Part shown: positions 8,132 through 17,095 of the stretch, piece by piece
Layout: each line of letters starts with the position of its first letter
How positions within the stretch are numbered: the stretch's first letter is position 1
Source: Clostridiales bacterium
GTDB lineage: Bacteria; Bacillota; Clostridia; Christensenellales; Aristaeellaceae
NCBI GenBank assembly: GCA_012837965.1
Contig: DUQF01000022.1
Span: forward strand, 34,153 to 98,152
Direction: 5' to 3'
DNA: 64,000 nucleotides
The notes under the pieces: generated by a model
The model's database searches: none
Told to the model about the DNA's origin: nothing
The model's input: the letters and a program-made list of their open reading frames with translations, nothing else
Translations under genes and position numbers: made by a program

Positions 8132-9240
8132 GGCGTTCCTCCTACGTATATGCGTGGTACTCGATTGGACCTGTGGGTTAGCACCTCATAGCCTACCGTA
8201 CCCGCAAGCCTTCCGACCTCCTCAGCGTCAAGCGTTTCCTGCCCCTGGCTGCCGATTAAAATAGCCTCGTCGCCCACGGCAACTTGAGGCGCAAGGCTCG
8301 CGTCAACCATAAGCTGGTCCATACATACCCTGCCGATGATAGGGCAGCGAAGGCCACTGAGTAAAACAAAGCCTTTTCCTGACAGCGAGCGGAACACGCC
8401 GTCCCCATAACCGGCGGCAATGGTCGCTACCACCGTTTCTTTAGAGGCGTGGTAGGTACAGCCGTAGCTGACCGATTCGCCCTTTCCAATACGACGCACA
8501 GCGCTGACTATCGAATGAAAGGACAGGATGGGCTGGTAGTCGCCTTCTGTCTTTACTTGCGGGTAACCATGCAGGGCAATTCCCGGGCGTACCATGTTAA
8601 ACCGCGCTTCAGGAAATCTGAGGGCGCCCGCTGATGCCCCCGCGTGAATAAGGATGCCACTTGGCAAAATGCGCCGAACCTTTTTAAAACGTTCCAATTG
8701 TTTGAGGGAATAATCTGGGCTTTCCCCATCGGCGTCGGCAAAGTGGGTGTAGGCGCCTGTGAGCTTAAGGCGCTTATCGCCAGCAATTATATTTAGGGCA
8801 GTTTGAATGTCGCCGATAGAATAGAAGCTGTCCCTGTTCATGCCGGTATCTATCGATAAATGAAGGCGCAGGGGCTTTTCCAAAGTAGCGACGGCCTTGG
8901 CACGGTCAAGATCGATCAGGTGATGAATAGACACTGTTAGATCATACTCTACCGCTTTTTGAAAGGCCCTCTCTTCCATGGGCGAAAGCACCAGGATGGG
9001 ACTGTCAATGCCGTTTTCCCGAAGTTCAGTGGCTTCGTCTACAATGGCTACCGCCAAAGCGTCAACGCCCAATTGCATTAAAACCTTTGATACTTCGACC
9101 GCCCCGTGTCCATAGGCGTCAGCCTTGACAACGGCGCAGATCTTAACTTCTTCCCCCATCGTTTTCTTAAAAGTATGGAAGTTGTGCCGCAGCTTGTTTA
9201 AGTCCACCTTGATATAGGTAGAACGCATAGATTCCGTCAT
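8128..9240 (-). CDS. alr: Alanine racemase
   Basis: 370 residues, normal length. A PLP enzyme that converts L-Ala to D-Ala for peptidoglycan. The PLP lysine lies in VVKADAYGHG (Lys39), the second catalytic base (Tyr) in SYGCTYHAS, and the substrate loop VCMDQLMVD and the barrel end are intact. The ATG at 9240 overlaps the ftsY stop (TAATG); an ATG four codons later (MRSTYIKVDL) is also possible. It is in the smc-ftsY operon, linking wall precursor supply with division and secretion genes. Confidence 0.95.
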   Translation of the reverse strand: MTESMRSTYIKVDLNKLRHNFHTFKKTMGEEVKICAVVKADAYGHGAVEVSKVLMQLGVDALAVAIVDEATELRENGIDSPILVLSPMEERAFQKAVEYDLTVSIHHLIDLDRAKAVATLEKPLRLHLSIDTGMNRDSFYSIGDIQTALNIIAGDKRLKLTGAYTHFADADGESPDYSLKQLERFKKVRRILPSGILIHAGASAGALRFPEARFNMVRPGIALHGYPQVKTEGDYQPILSFHSIVSAVRRIGKGESVSYGCTYHASKETVVATIAAGYGDGVFRSLSGKGFVLLSGLRCPIIGRVCMDQLMVDASLAPQVAVGDEAILIGSQGQETLDAEEVGRLAGTVGYEVLTHRSNRVPRIYVGGTP

Positions 9241-10145
9241 TAGAACAAAGCCTCGATAAATTCCTTGGCGTCAAAGGCTTGCAGGTCGTCAATGCCTTCG
9301 CCAACGCCAATATACCAGACAGGCAGGTTCAACTCTTCACGAATGGCAAAGGCCACGCCGCCCTTGGCGGTACCGTCTAGCTTGGTGAGAATAATGCCGC
9401 TGATATCGGCAGCCGTCTTAAATTCTTTGGCTTGATTGAGGCCGTTTTGCCCCGTTGTAGCATCCAACACCAGCATACAGCGCATGGTGGCTTCGGGATA
9501 CTCCCGGTCAACTACTCGACGGATTTTATTCAGCTCATCCATCAAGTTCTTTTTATTATGGAGGCGGCCCGCCGTGTCGATGATGACCAAATCGGTTTTT
9601 CTTGCTTTGGCGGACTGCACGGCATCAAACACCACTGCCGCGGGGTCGGAGCCGTGCTGGTGGCGAATAAGCGGTACGTCAGCGCGCTCGGCCCAGACGG
9701 CAAGCTGTTCATCGGCGGCAGCTCTAAAGGTATCGGCCGCCGCCAAAACAACCGAACGGCCAATCTCTTTAAAGCGCAAGGCAAGCTTTCCAACAGTGGT
9801 GGTTTTTCCAACGCCGTTGACGCCTACCACCAACATGACCATGGGCCAGCCAAGCGGCGGCCTTGGAATATCCATATGCTCAATCAGTAGCTGTTTAAAC
9901 ATTTCCCTAGCGGTGTGGGTATCACGTACCTTTTGCTCTTTGAGCCTTTCTTTGAGGCTGTCAACTAACTTTTCGGCCGTTTGAACGCCGCTATCCGCCA
10001 TGATGAGAATGTCGGTCAGCTCTTCAAAAAAGTCGTCATCCACATTGGACGAGGATGCTACAAGCGCATTCACCCTGTCTGTCAGGTTGCTGCGGGACTT
10101 GGTTAAGCCTCGCTTTAATCGTTGAAAAAAACTTTCTTTCGCCAT
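9240..10145 (-). CDS. ftsY: Signal recognition particle receptor FtsY
   Basis: 301 residues. The membrane-associated GTPase that docks SRP-ribosome complexes at the translocon. NG domain motifs: G1 GVNGVGKTTT (about residues 108-117), DTFRAAADEQL, DTAGRLH and TKLDGTAKGG. The N-terminal acidic A domain is very short, as in many Firmicutes. The ATG at 10145 is supported by AGGAGG 4 bases before it; the reading frame stays open well upstream into smc but without a ribosome site. It lies 13 bases after smc, the usual Firmicutes order. Confidence 0.96.
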   Translation of the reverse strand: MAKESFFQRLKRGLTKSRSNLTDRVNALVASSSNVDDDFFEELTDILIMADSGVQTAEKLVDSLKERLKEQKVRDTHTAREMFKQLLIEHMDIPRPPLGWPMVMLVVGVNGVGKTTTVGKLALRFKEIGRSVVLAAADTFRAAADEQLAVWAERADVPLIRHQHGSDPAAVVFDAVQSAKARKTDLVIIDTAGRLHNKKNLMDELNKIRRVVDREYPEATMRCMLVLDATTGQNGLNQAKEFKTAADISGIILTKLDGTAKGGVAFAIREELNLPVWYIGVGEGIDDLQAFDAKEFIEALF

Positions 10146-10158
10146 AGTTCCTCCTGTT

Positions 10159-13100
10159 TTACTGGGGATAATTTTCAAGGTTGACCGATACCATACTGGA
10201 TACGCCCTTTTCCTGCATCGCAACGCCGTACAGCGCGTCACAGCGCTCCATGGTGCCCTTGCGGTGGGTGACCACAATAAACTGCGTTGTACGGGCATAC
10301 TCGCACAGATAGTCTGCAAAGTAGCCAATATTCGCATCGTCCAGCGCCGCTTCGATTTCGTCAAGCAGGCAGAAAGGCGAAGGCTTGAGCTTCAAAATGG
10401 CAAACAAAATGGCAATGGCCGTCAGCGCCCGTTCGCCCCCTGAAAGCAGGCTGAGAAGCTGCAACTTTTTGCCGGGCGGCTGCGCTACAATTTCGATGCC
10501 GCAACCAAGCGGGTCTTGGGGGTCTATCAGACGCAGTTCGGCTTGCCCGCCGCCAAAGAGCCTGGCAAAGGTTTCGCCGAAAAACTCGTTAATCTTGTTA
10601 AACTCGCTTAAAAACTGCGTTTTCATGGTGCCAAGCAATCTTTGAATAAGCGATACCAAGTCTTCTTCTGCCTTGATGGCATCGTCCCGCTGGGTTACAA
10701 GCATGTCATGACGCTCTTTTTGCTGGGCATATTCTTCCACCGCATTGACGTTAATGGCGCCAAGCAATCGAATTTCGCCCTTGATATCCTTAGCTTCCCT
10801 TTCTGCCTGCGGAAGGTTAAAGCCCTCTTCCTGCCTGAAAGGCTCGGCATTGGCGTAGGTCAGTTCGTAGGTATTCCAAACATGGTTGATGAGATTTTGC
10901 AGCTCGTCCTCCGTCCTGGCCAGGGTTAGTTCCGCCCGGTGCTGCTTGATGGCGTAATCGTTGCTCACAACGTGCAGGGAATCAATTTCTTTGGCGATAT
11001 CGGACAGTTGCTTGCGGGTCTTTTGTCGTGCATCTTCTACCTTAAGACTTTCCTGCCTTGCCTGTTTTTGAAGCTCGCTTGCCTGTTCCTTTGCCAAAAA
11101 CAGTTCATCAACCCGCTCTTTTTCCTTTTGTAGGCGGTCAATGATTTCAAGTCCCCCTGCCTGCTGCTGTGCAATTTTGCTTTCAAGCCCGCTCTTTTCT
11201 TCAAGGCGCCGCTTGCGGTCACGCACTAAATTGTCAAGGTCATTGGACAGGCGTTGGTATTCCAAGGCCATGCGCTGGCTTTGGGTACGCTTTTCTTCCA
11301 GCTCGGCTCGCATGGTAAACAAGGCCGATTGACAAGCGACAATATCTTTTTCCATGGCGGCTTGGTCAACCCGAACGCCATGCGACTTGCCGGAAGCGTC
11401 CTGCAGGTCACGCTGAATATCTTTGATGGATTCTTTCAGCTCCCTGTCCGCCTCTTCCACCTCGATAAGGGCTTCTTGGCTATCAAAAAAGTGCTGCTCC
11501 GCATGGTTTTTGCGCTCGCTGTCCCTGGCAACCGCGATTTCCTGTTCGCTGACAAGGTGCGCCGCCTCGTCTATTTTCTCCTGTTCAAGGGACTGAAGGT
11601 AAAGAAGGTTTTCTAACTCGTCTTGAAGAGCGGCAAGGGCTGCCTTGCCTTTTTCCACCTGCTTTTGCAATTCCTGCATTTCCCTTTCACGGGAAAGCAG
11701 GCTGACCGCCTGGTTTTGCGAGGTGCCGCCGGTCATGGCGCCGCCCGCCCGCATTACATCGCCCGCCAAGGTGACGGTGTTAAAACTCTGATTGCCCTTT
11801 CGCATCATGGCGATAGCGGCATCTAAGTTTTCGGCAATGACCGTACGGCCAAGAATATTGTCAATAATGCTTTGGTACTTGGGCTCGCACTCAACGTGTT
11901 CGCTTGCAAGTCCCACACAGCCGGGCATGCTAAGCGCTTGTTTTTCATTGTGGTTTAAGCTGCGCCCTTTGATGGTGGTCAACGGTAAAAAAGTAGTACG
12001 CCCCAATTTGTTTTGGCGCAGGTAGTCAATCACCTGCTTGGCGGTCTCCTCATCCTCCACCACAATGTGTTGCAGGGTGCCGCCCAGCGCCATGTCAATG
12101 GCGGTCTCTAATTCTTTGGGCACCTTCATCAGTCGGGCGACAACGCCGCATACTTTGGGATTATTTTTAGAATAAGCAAGCGCTTTTCTGACCGCCCCAT
12201 AGTACCCTTCATAGCCTTCGGACATTTCTTTGAGGAGATTGAGGCGAGAACTATCGCCCTGCAGCTTGGATGCGCTTTGGCTGATTTTGTCCGACAGGGA
12301 GCGAATAGCCGCCTGCCTATCTGCTTCTTCGTTTTTAAATTCAAGCAGTCGCTTTTCAAGCCTGTTTAGTTCCTCCTTGCTTAACATCAAGGTGGCTTTT
12401 GCCTGCTCGCTGGCAAGTGCGGCGATTTTTTCTTCTTCCTTGCGGCGCTCCAAGATGCCTTGCATCTCTTTTAGGCGCTTGGTCATCTGTACAAGCATGG
12501 TCTGCTGCCTGGTTTCACGACTTTTAGCGTCACTCAAACGGTTCATGGCGTCAATCAGCGCCTGTTTTTTTTCTTCCAGGCTTTCTTCGGCCTCTGCCAC
12601 CTTTGCTTGAAAAGCCTCAAAATCGCTTTGAGCATCCTGATAATCTTTCAGGTGCTTTTCTTTGCGTTCATTAGCAAACTGTTCGCCCTTTTCACCATCC
12701 TGTGACAGGGAAAGCAGCGCTTTCAGGCGTTCTTTGTTTTCTTGAATCAGTTCTTCCAGGCGTATTTGTTCCACCTCAACCGTTTCAACCTTTGCTCTTT
12801 GCCTTTCCAAAGCTTGCTGAGAAAGCGCCTGCTCCTGGGTTAGTTCATCTTCCAGTCTGCGCGCCGCAGCGTACTCCAGTTCAAGGTTTTCTTGTTCCTC
12901 TTCGGCCTTGGCACGCTTTTCCTGTACCAAGTCTATTTGTTTGGCTGTTTCATTAAATAAAGTTTGTTGGCTATTAACATTTTCCTTTAAGTTTTCAATG
13001 CGCTCTTTTAATTTGTCGTGCCGCACCAAAAAGATATTTAAATCTAACTTTTTAAGCCTTTCCGACAGCGACAAATATTTTTTGGCGCTGTCCGCCTGCT

Positions 13101-13719
13101 CCTTGAGTGGATCAAGGCGGGAGCCAATTTCATCGATAATGTCGTTCACACGAGATAGGTTGTCCCTAGTCTTGTCAAGGTTGCGCTCGGCTTCTTCCTT
13201 ACGGGTGCGGTAGGTCATGATGCCGGCCGCTTCCTCAAAGACGCTTCGCCGCTCTTCGCTTTTGGCGGACAGGATGTCATCAATACGGCCTTGACCGATA
13301 ATGGAATAGCCTTCCCGGCCAATGCCTGTGTCCCGGAACAGTTCAATGATATCTTTAAGTCGACAGGATGTTTTGTTCAGATAATATTCCCCTTCGCCGT
13401 TTCGGTAGGCACGGCGGGTAACCATCACTTCGGTGTAGGGAGATTTGAGCATTCCGTCTTCATTGTCAAAAACAAGGGAAACTTCGCAATAGGGCATGGG
13501 CTTACGTTTTTGGGTACCGCCAAAAATCACGTCCTGCATCCTGCCGCCACGCAAGGCTTTGACGCTCTGCTCGCCAAGCGCCCACCGGACGGCATCGGCA
13601 ATATTGCTCTTGCCCGAACCGTTGGGGCCAACAATACCCGTTATTCCCTTGTCAAAAGTGATTTCCGTCTTGTCCGCAAAGGACTTGAAACCGTAAATCT
13701 CAAGACTTTTAAGTCTCAT
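10159..13719 (-). CDS. smc: Chromosome segregation/condensation ATPase SMC
   Basis: 1186 residues, typical. SMC forms the ring-shaped condensin core with ScpA/ScpB. Walker A GPNGSGKSN at residues 31-39, two long coiled coils, a hinge around residues 510-670 (with GG-rich GGAMTGGTS), the ABC signature LSGGER at about 1092, and the Walker B region CLLDEIEAALDD. All ATPase motifs are intact. The start overlaps the rnc stop (ATGA). Neighbours rnc and ftsY are the standard arrangement. Confidence 0.97.
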   Translation of the reverse strand: MRLKSLEIYGFKSFADKTEITFDKGITGIVGPNGSGKSNIADAVRWALGEQSVKALRGGRMQDVIFGGTQKRKPMPYCEVSLVFDNEDGMLKSPYTEVMVTRRAYRNGEGEYYLNKTSCRLKDIIELFRDTGIGREGYSIIGQGRIDDILSAKSEERRSVFEEAAGIMTYRTRKEEAERNLDKTRDNLSRVNDIIDEIGSRLDPLKEQADSAKKYLSLSERLKKLDLNIFLVRHDKLKERIENLKENVNSQQTLFNETAKQIDLVQEKRAKAEEEQENLELEYAAARRLEDELTQEQALSQQALERQRAKVETVEVEQIRLEELIQENKERLKALLSLSQDGEKGEQFANERKEKHLKDYQDAQSDFEAFQAKVAEAEESLEEKKQALIDAMNRLSDAKSRETRQQTMLVQMTKRLKEMQGILERRKEEEKIAALASEQAKATLMLSKEELNRLEKRLLEFKNEEADRQAAIRSLSDKISQSASKLQGDSSRLNLLKEMSEGYEGYYGAVRKALAYSKNNPKVCGVVARLMKVPKELETAIDMALGGTLQHIVVEDEETAKQVIDYLRQNKLGRTTFLPLTTIKGRSLNHNEKQALSMPGCVGLASEHVECEPKYQSIIDNILGRTVIAENLDAAIAMMRKGNQSFNTVTLAGDVMRAGGAMTGGTSQNQAVSLLSREREMQELQKQVEKGKAALAALQDELENLLYLQSLEQEKIDEAAHLVSEQEIAVARDSERKNHAEQHFFDSQEALIEVEEADRELKESIKDIQRDLQDASGKSHGVRVDQAAMEKDIVACQSALFTMRAELEEKRTQSQRMALEYQRLSNDLDNLVRDRKRRLEEKSGLESKIAQQQAGGLEIIDRLQKEKERVDELFLAKEQASELQKQARQESLKVEDARQKTRKQLSDIAKEIDSLHVVSNDYAIKQHRAELTLARTEDELQNLINHVWNTYELTYANAEPFRQEEGFNLPQAEREAKDIKGEIRLLGAINVNAVEEYAQQKERHDMLVTQRDDAIKAEEDLVSLIQRLLGTMKTQFLSEFNKINEFFGETFARLFGGGQAELRLIDPQDPLGCGIEIVAQPPGKKLQLLSLLSGGERALTAIAILFAILKLKPSPFCLLDEIEAALDDANIGYFADYLCEYARTTQFIVVTHRKGTMERCDALYGVAMQEKGVSSMVSVNLENYPQ

Positions 13720-14381
13720 GCATTCCCCTTACATATTTGTTCAAGCGCCAGCTTTGCCGCCGCCTGCTCGGCCTTCTTTTTGCTGATATCCTTGGCTCTT
13801 GCAGCTTCCTTGCCGTCAATAGATACAGCCATTTCAAAAATCCTGCGATGCGCAGGACCAATTTGGTCAACCAATTGATAGTCTGGCGGGCTTTGTCCTT
13901 TGGCTTGCAACATTTCCTGCAAGGCGCTTTTGGCATCCTTGGATTGAATGGGCTGAGAAAGAAGCTTGCCCCAATAAGTCTGCACAAGGGCTTGCGCCGC
14001 TTCGCTGCCCCCATCAAGGTACACGGCCGCAAGCACGGCCTCCAGCGCATCGCACAAAATGCTGGAGTAATTGCGTCCCCCCTCTTGCGACAGAGACGGA
14101 TCCATGGATAAGTACCGGCCAAGATTCATTTCCCGGGCAACAGTAGCCAAGGTTTCTTCCCTAACAAGGGCGGAACGCAGGCGGGTCATTTCTCCCTCCG
14201 GCATTAAGGGCCGCTTATCATAGAGCATTCTGCTAACAAACAGCTCCAAAACTGCGTCACCCAAAAACTCGAGGCGCTGATAGTTGTTTTCGCCCAGGCT
14301 CGGGTGCGTCAGTGCCCTTTTGAGAAGCTCAGGGGCTTGAAATTGATATCCCAACTGCTTCTCCAGTTCAAAAATTCCCAT
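13716..14381 (-). CDS. rnc: Ribonuclease III
   Basis: 221 residues. Double-strand RNA endonuclease for rRNA processing and mRNA decay. The catalytic signature reads NYQRLEFLGDAVL (about residues 34-46), the second acidic site is DALEAVLAAVYLDGG, and a double-strand RNA-binding domain fills the last 70 residues (SKKKAEQAAAKLAL). A GAGGGATG stretch precedes the ATG. A stem-loop separates it from acpP, so its level may be lower than that of acpP. Confidence 0.95.
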   Translation of the reverse strand: MGIFELEKQLGYQFQAPELLKRALTHPSLGENNYQRLEFLGDAVLELFVSRMLYDKRPLMPEGEMTRLRSALVREETLATVAREMNLGRYLSMDPSLSQEGGRNYSSILCDALEAVLAAVYLDGGSEAAQALVQTYWGKLLSQPIQSKDAKSALQEMLQAKGQSPPDYQLVDQIGPAHRRIFEMAVSIDGKEAARAKDISKKKAEQAAAKLALEQICKGNA

Positions 14382-14392
14382 TCACCATCCCT

Positions 14393-14424
14393 CAATACAA
14401 AAATACCGCCGCCCCTGCGGCGGT
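14393..14424 (-). terminator. Terminator-like stem-loop between acpP and rnc
   Basis: CCGCCGC and GCGGCGG make a 7-base-pair G/C stem followed on the minus strand by TATTTTTG. It lies between acpP and rnc, which run the same way, so it probably acts as a partial terminator giving acpP more transcript than rnc-smc-ftsY. Confidence 0.65.
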
Positions 14425-14440
14425 TAGGCTTTTTTAAGCC

Positions 14441-14671
14441 TCATTCTTGAGCGTTTTCAATATAAGCGACCACATCGCCCACGGTTTTAAGGGTAACAAT
14501 GGCGCTGTCTTCTACCTGAATATCAAAAGCGTCTTCTAAATCCATCATCATGATCATCAGGTTGGCGCTGTCCGCGCCAAGGTCTTCGACCATACGGGAC
14601 TCATCCGTTACGGTGGCGGGGTCAACCTTTAACTGTTTGGCCATCAATTCGACAACTTTTTCTCTAATCAC
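14441..14671 (-). CDS. acpP: Acyl carrier protein
   Basis: 76 residues, four helices. Carries growing acyl chains on a 4'-phosphopantetheine attached to Ser. The modification site reads LGADSANLM rather than the usual GxDSL; the Ser is kept but the next residue is Ala. It has a GTG start with AGGAGG 7 bases upstream, overlapping the plsX stop (GTGA). Its place after plsX is standard, but fabD and fabG, which usually stand between them, are absent here. Most likely the main fatty-acid ACP. Confidence 0.9.
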   Translation of the reverse strand: MIREKVVELMAKQLKVDPATVTDESRMVEDLGADSANLMIMMMDLEDAFDIQVEDSAIVTLKTVGDVVAYIENAQE

Positions 14672-15681
14672 TGGGGAACCTCCTGTAAAATCGGTTTAAT
14701 ATTTTGAGCGATTTGACCGGCTACATCTTTTTCATGCATCAAGATGCACTGTTCAATCGCACGTGAAAATGCACGGGCATCGGACGAACCATGGGCTTTC
14801 ACCACTGCACCGTTTACACCAAGTAAGGGAGCGCCGCCCACTTCCCTATAGTCGAAGGATTTTTTCACCCGTTTAAAAGCGGGTTTTGCAAGGAGGGCGC
14901 CTATCTTGGATAGCGTATCGCTTAGCAACTCTTTTTTAATGAGCTTGAGTAAGGTCACCGCGACGCCTTCCATGAATTTAAGGATCACATTTCCCGTGAA
15001 GCCGTCGCACACGAGCACATCGGCCTGATCCTGCGTAATATCACGGGCCTCTACATTGCCCACAAAGTTGGGAATGGCTTTTTCAAGCAAGGGGTAAGTT
15101 GCTTTCGCTAAGGCATTGCCTTTTTCCGCTTCAGTGCCGATATTGATAAGCCCCACACGAGGGTGTTCAATTCCCCGTACAAGGCGCATATATTCTTCAC
15201 CCATCAGGGCAAATTGCACCAAGTATTCGGGCATGCAATCTACATTGGCGCCGCTATCGATAAGCAAGAAATAATCTCTTCCGTTGGGTATAAGCGGCGC
15301 TATCGCCGGGCGGTCAATGCCTTCAATCCTTTGCAGCCTAAGGATACCCGCCATTAAGACAGCGCCCGTTGACCCGCAGGAAACAAAGCCGTCCGCCTCG
15401 CCATCTTTTACAGCCAGCATACCTTTGACGATGGCAGAATCCTTCATGCGGCGCACGGCAAGGGCAGGCGCGTCGTGGTTGGTAATCGTTTGGGAACAGT
15501 GATCAATGTCGATGCGATTCATCACATCGCCGGCATCAGCAAGTAAAGGTTCAATGGCCGCCTGGTCGCCACCTAAAATCAAGTGTAATCCGGCGTTTCG
15601 GCGCAGAACCTCCAAGGCTCCCCGCACCATTTCAGAAGGCGCGTTATCTCCCCCGCTTACGTCACAATAAATTCGACTCAT
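14668..15681 (-). CDS. plsX: Phosphate acyltransferase PlsX
   Basis: 337 residues, usual length. Converts acyl-ACP and phosphate to acyl-phosphate, the donor for PlsY in phospholipid synthesis; peripheral membrane. Family phrases present: CDVSGGDNAPSEMVRGA (canonical MGGD is SGGD here), VSCGSTGAVLMAG, DSGANVDC, VCDGFTGNVILKFMEG. A promoter (TTGTTA-17-TAAAAT) and a palindrome stand just upstream. It heads the long operon through coaD. The ATG at 15681 has a modest AAGAAAGAG site. Confidence 0.95.
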   Translation of the reverse strand: MSRIYCDVSGGDNAPSEMVRGALEVLRRNAGLHLILGGDQAAIEPLLADAGDVMNRIDIDHCSQTITNHDAPALAVRRMKDSAIVKGMLAVKDGEADGFVSCGSTGAVLMAGILRLQRIEGIDRPAIAPLIPNGRDYFLLIDSGANVDCMPEYLVQFALMGEEYMRLVRGIEHPRVGLINIGTEAEKGNALAKATYPLLEKAIPNFVGNVEARDITQDQADVLVCDGFTGNVILKFMEGVAVTLLKLIKKELLSDTLSKIGALLAKPAFKRVKKSFDYREVGGAPLLGVNGAVVKAHGSSDARAFSRAIEQCILMHEKDVAGQIAQNIKPILQEVPQ

Positions 15682-15703
15682 GATTCTCTTTCTTTCGTTG
15701 ATT

Positions 15704-15717
15704 GGTGAAAATTCACC
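15704..15717. promoter_or_regulatory. Candidate operator between the plsX promoter and start
   Basis: GGTGAA-AA-TTCACC is an inverted repeat with 6-base arms lying just downstream of the plsX -10 box in the 5' leader. It does not match the FapR or FabT consensus known to me. It could bind a lipid regulator or be a chance palindrome. Confidence 0.35.
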
Positions 15718-15723
15718 TCCGCC

Positions 15724-15752
15724 ATTTTAGCACAAACCGGCTTTGATAACAA
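15724..15752 (-). promoter_or_regulatory. Sigma-A type promoter for plsX operon
   Basis: Minus strand TTGTTA (15752-15747), 17-base spacer ending TGTGC, then TAAAAT (15729-15724). The extended TGn before the -10 adds support. Confidence 0.65.
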
Positions 15753-15762
15753 GAATATGCCA

Positions 15763-16920
15763 TTAATCATTCAATTTTTTATCAATTGCCAGCTGATAAT
15801 ATATTTCTGAGCGCTTCATGACCTCAATCCAAGGAAGGGGAATGGTCTCCTTTGCTTTTTGACCAATGGCTTTGTTTTCATCCGGCGATTGGAGCACTTT
15901 TTCAAGGATGGCAGCCAGGTCCTCCTTGTTGTCCTCGCACAAATAACCGTTGACACCATCGGTCACCGCATCGGCCGCGCTGGAGCCCCGAATAAGCACT
16001 GGTGGCGTTCCCATAACCGCAGCTTCGTTGACCACCATGGGGGCATTGTCGTAGAGGCTGGGAAAACATAGCAACTCCGCCCTTGCGTAGAGAGCGTCAA
16101 GCAGCTGCGCGTCGGATATGTGCCCGATGCACCGTGCATGACGTTCAAGCCCCAATTCTTTGATTTTGCTTTCTATCGCCGCCTGATCCGGTCCCTGCCC
16201 TACCAACAGCAGACAGAAAGGTATCTCCTTTTCTTTGAGCAGGTGCGTTGCTTCCAGCACCCGTTTGATATTCTTCTTCCAGTTCAGTTGGCCGACAAAA
16301 AGAAGAAGCGGAAGATTTTGAAGTGAATAAAGCTGCTCAACCTCATCGGTTTTTTCAGGGTTTACCTCCCTGATGGTCGCTCCGTTTGGCATAACGATAA
16401 TTTCTTTTTGAAAGCCGTAGGTTTTAAGTACGCCTGCCGTTGATTCATTGACTGCCCACACCTGATCACACTGATGATAGAAGTGAACGATGCGGTTGAC
16501 AGCCACCTCCGCAACAGTTTTAGACTTGGTTGCCTTATAAAAATCATCATAGTATTTGGAGTGAAAAGTGGCGATGAGCGGTACTTTTTTGGCCTTAGCC
16601 ACCCGCTGCCCTTCCTTGCCCGCAACAAAGGGACTATGAACATGGACAATATCAAGCTTGGTTTTTGCCATACGCCTGCGGTAATGAGCGTCCATGAGCG
16701 GAATACCTGTACGATACTGTGGAGCAGTGGGAACCTTCACCGTCATATAAAAATCAATCAAATCGAAAGGAAGCCCGCCTCTATAGCCGATATCTGTCAA
16801 GGGCGCTGAAACAGTCACTTGGTGCCCAAGCAGAGGCAAATTCTGCGCATAAGCCACAGCAACCCGACCAACGCCATCGACAACCGGCAGGAATGTGTCA
16901 GTAAACAGTCCGATATGCAA
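15763..16920 (-). CDS. GT4-family glycosyltransferase, likely lipid glycosyltransferase
   Basis: 385 residues, GT-B fold. The N-terminus IGLFTDTFLPVVDGVGR and HVHSPF are typical of GT4 enzymes that make glucosyl-diacylglycerol or phosphatidylinositol mannosides. The C-terminal donor site shows FVGQLNWKKNI, CFPSLYDNAPMVVNEAAVMG with the conserved E...E spacing. The start is TTG at 16920; TTG CAT ATC GGA fits the family N-terminus exactly and GGAGG lies 9 bases upstream. It has its own strong promoter. Its position next to plsX suggests membrane glycolipid synthesis, but acceptor and donor cannot be read from sequence. Confidence 0.85.
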   Translation of the reverse strand: MHIGLFTDTFLPVVDGVGRVAVAYAQNLPLLGHQVTVSAPLTDIGYRGGLPFDLIDFYMTVKVPTAPQYRTGIPLMDAHYRRRMAKTKLDIVHVHSPFVAGKEGQRVAKAKKVPLIATFHSKYYDDFYKATKSKTVAEVAVNRIVHFYHQCDQVWAVNESTAGVLKTYGFQKEIIVMPNGATIREVNPEKTDEVEQLYSLQNLPLLLFVGQLNWKKNIKRVLEATHLLKEKEIPFCLLLVGQGPDQAAIESKIKELGLERHARCIGHISDAQLLDALYARAELLCFPSLYDNAPMVVNEAAVMGTPPVLIRGSSAADAVTDGVNGYLCEDNKEDLAAILEKVLQSPDENKAIGQKAKETIPLPWIEVMKRSEIYYQLAIDKKLND

Positions 16921-16949
16921 AACCGGTCACCTCCTTTTCAAACGCTTCC

Positions 16950-16978
16950 ATTATACTTTTTTGCCGGTGTTCTGGCAA
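16950..16978 (-). promoter_or_regulatory. Strong sigma-A promoter for the GT4 gene
   Basis: Minus strand TTGCCA (16978-16973), exactly 17 bases, then TATAAT (16955-16950), 30 bases ahead of the TTG start. Confidence 0.75.
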
Positions 16979-17095
16979 CTTTTAAAGAAAAATGATTCAT
17001 ATATCACTTAGAAAAGACAGTAAAAATTCAATTCCGCGGAAAGGAACTGTTATCCCGCCGTAATATACTACCAAATTCAGAAACATAACTAAAAA

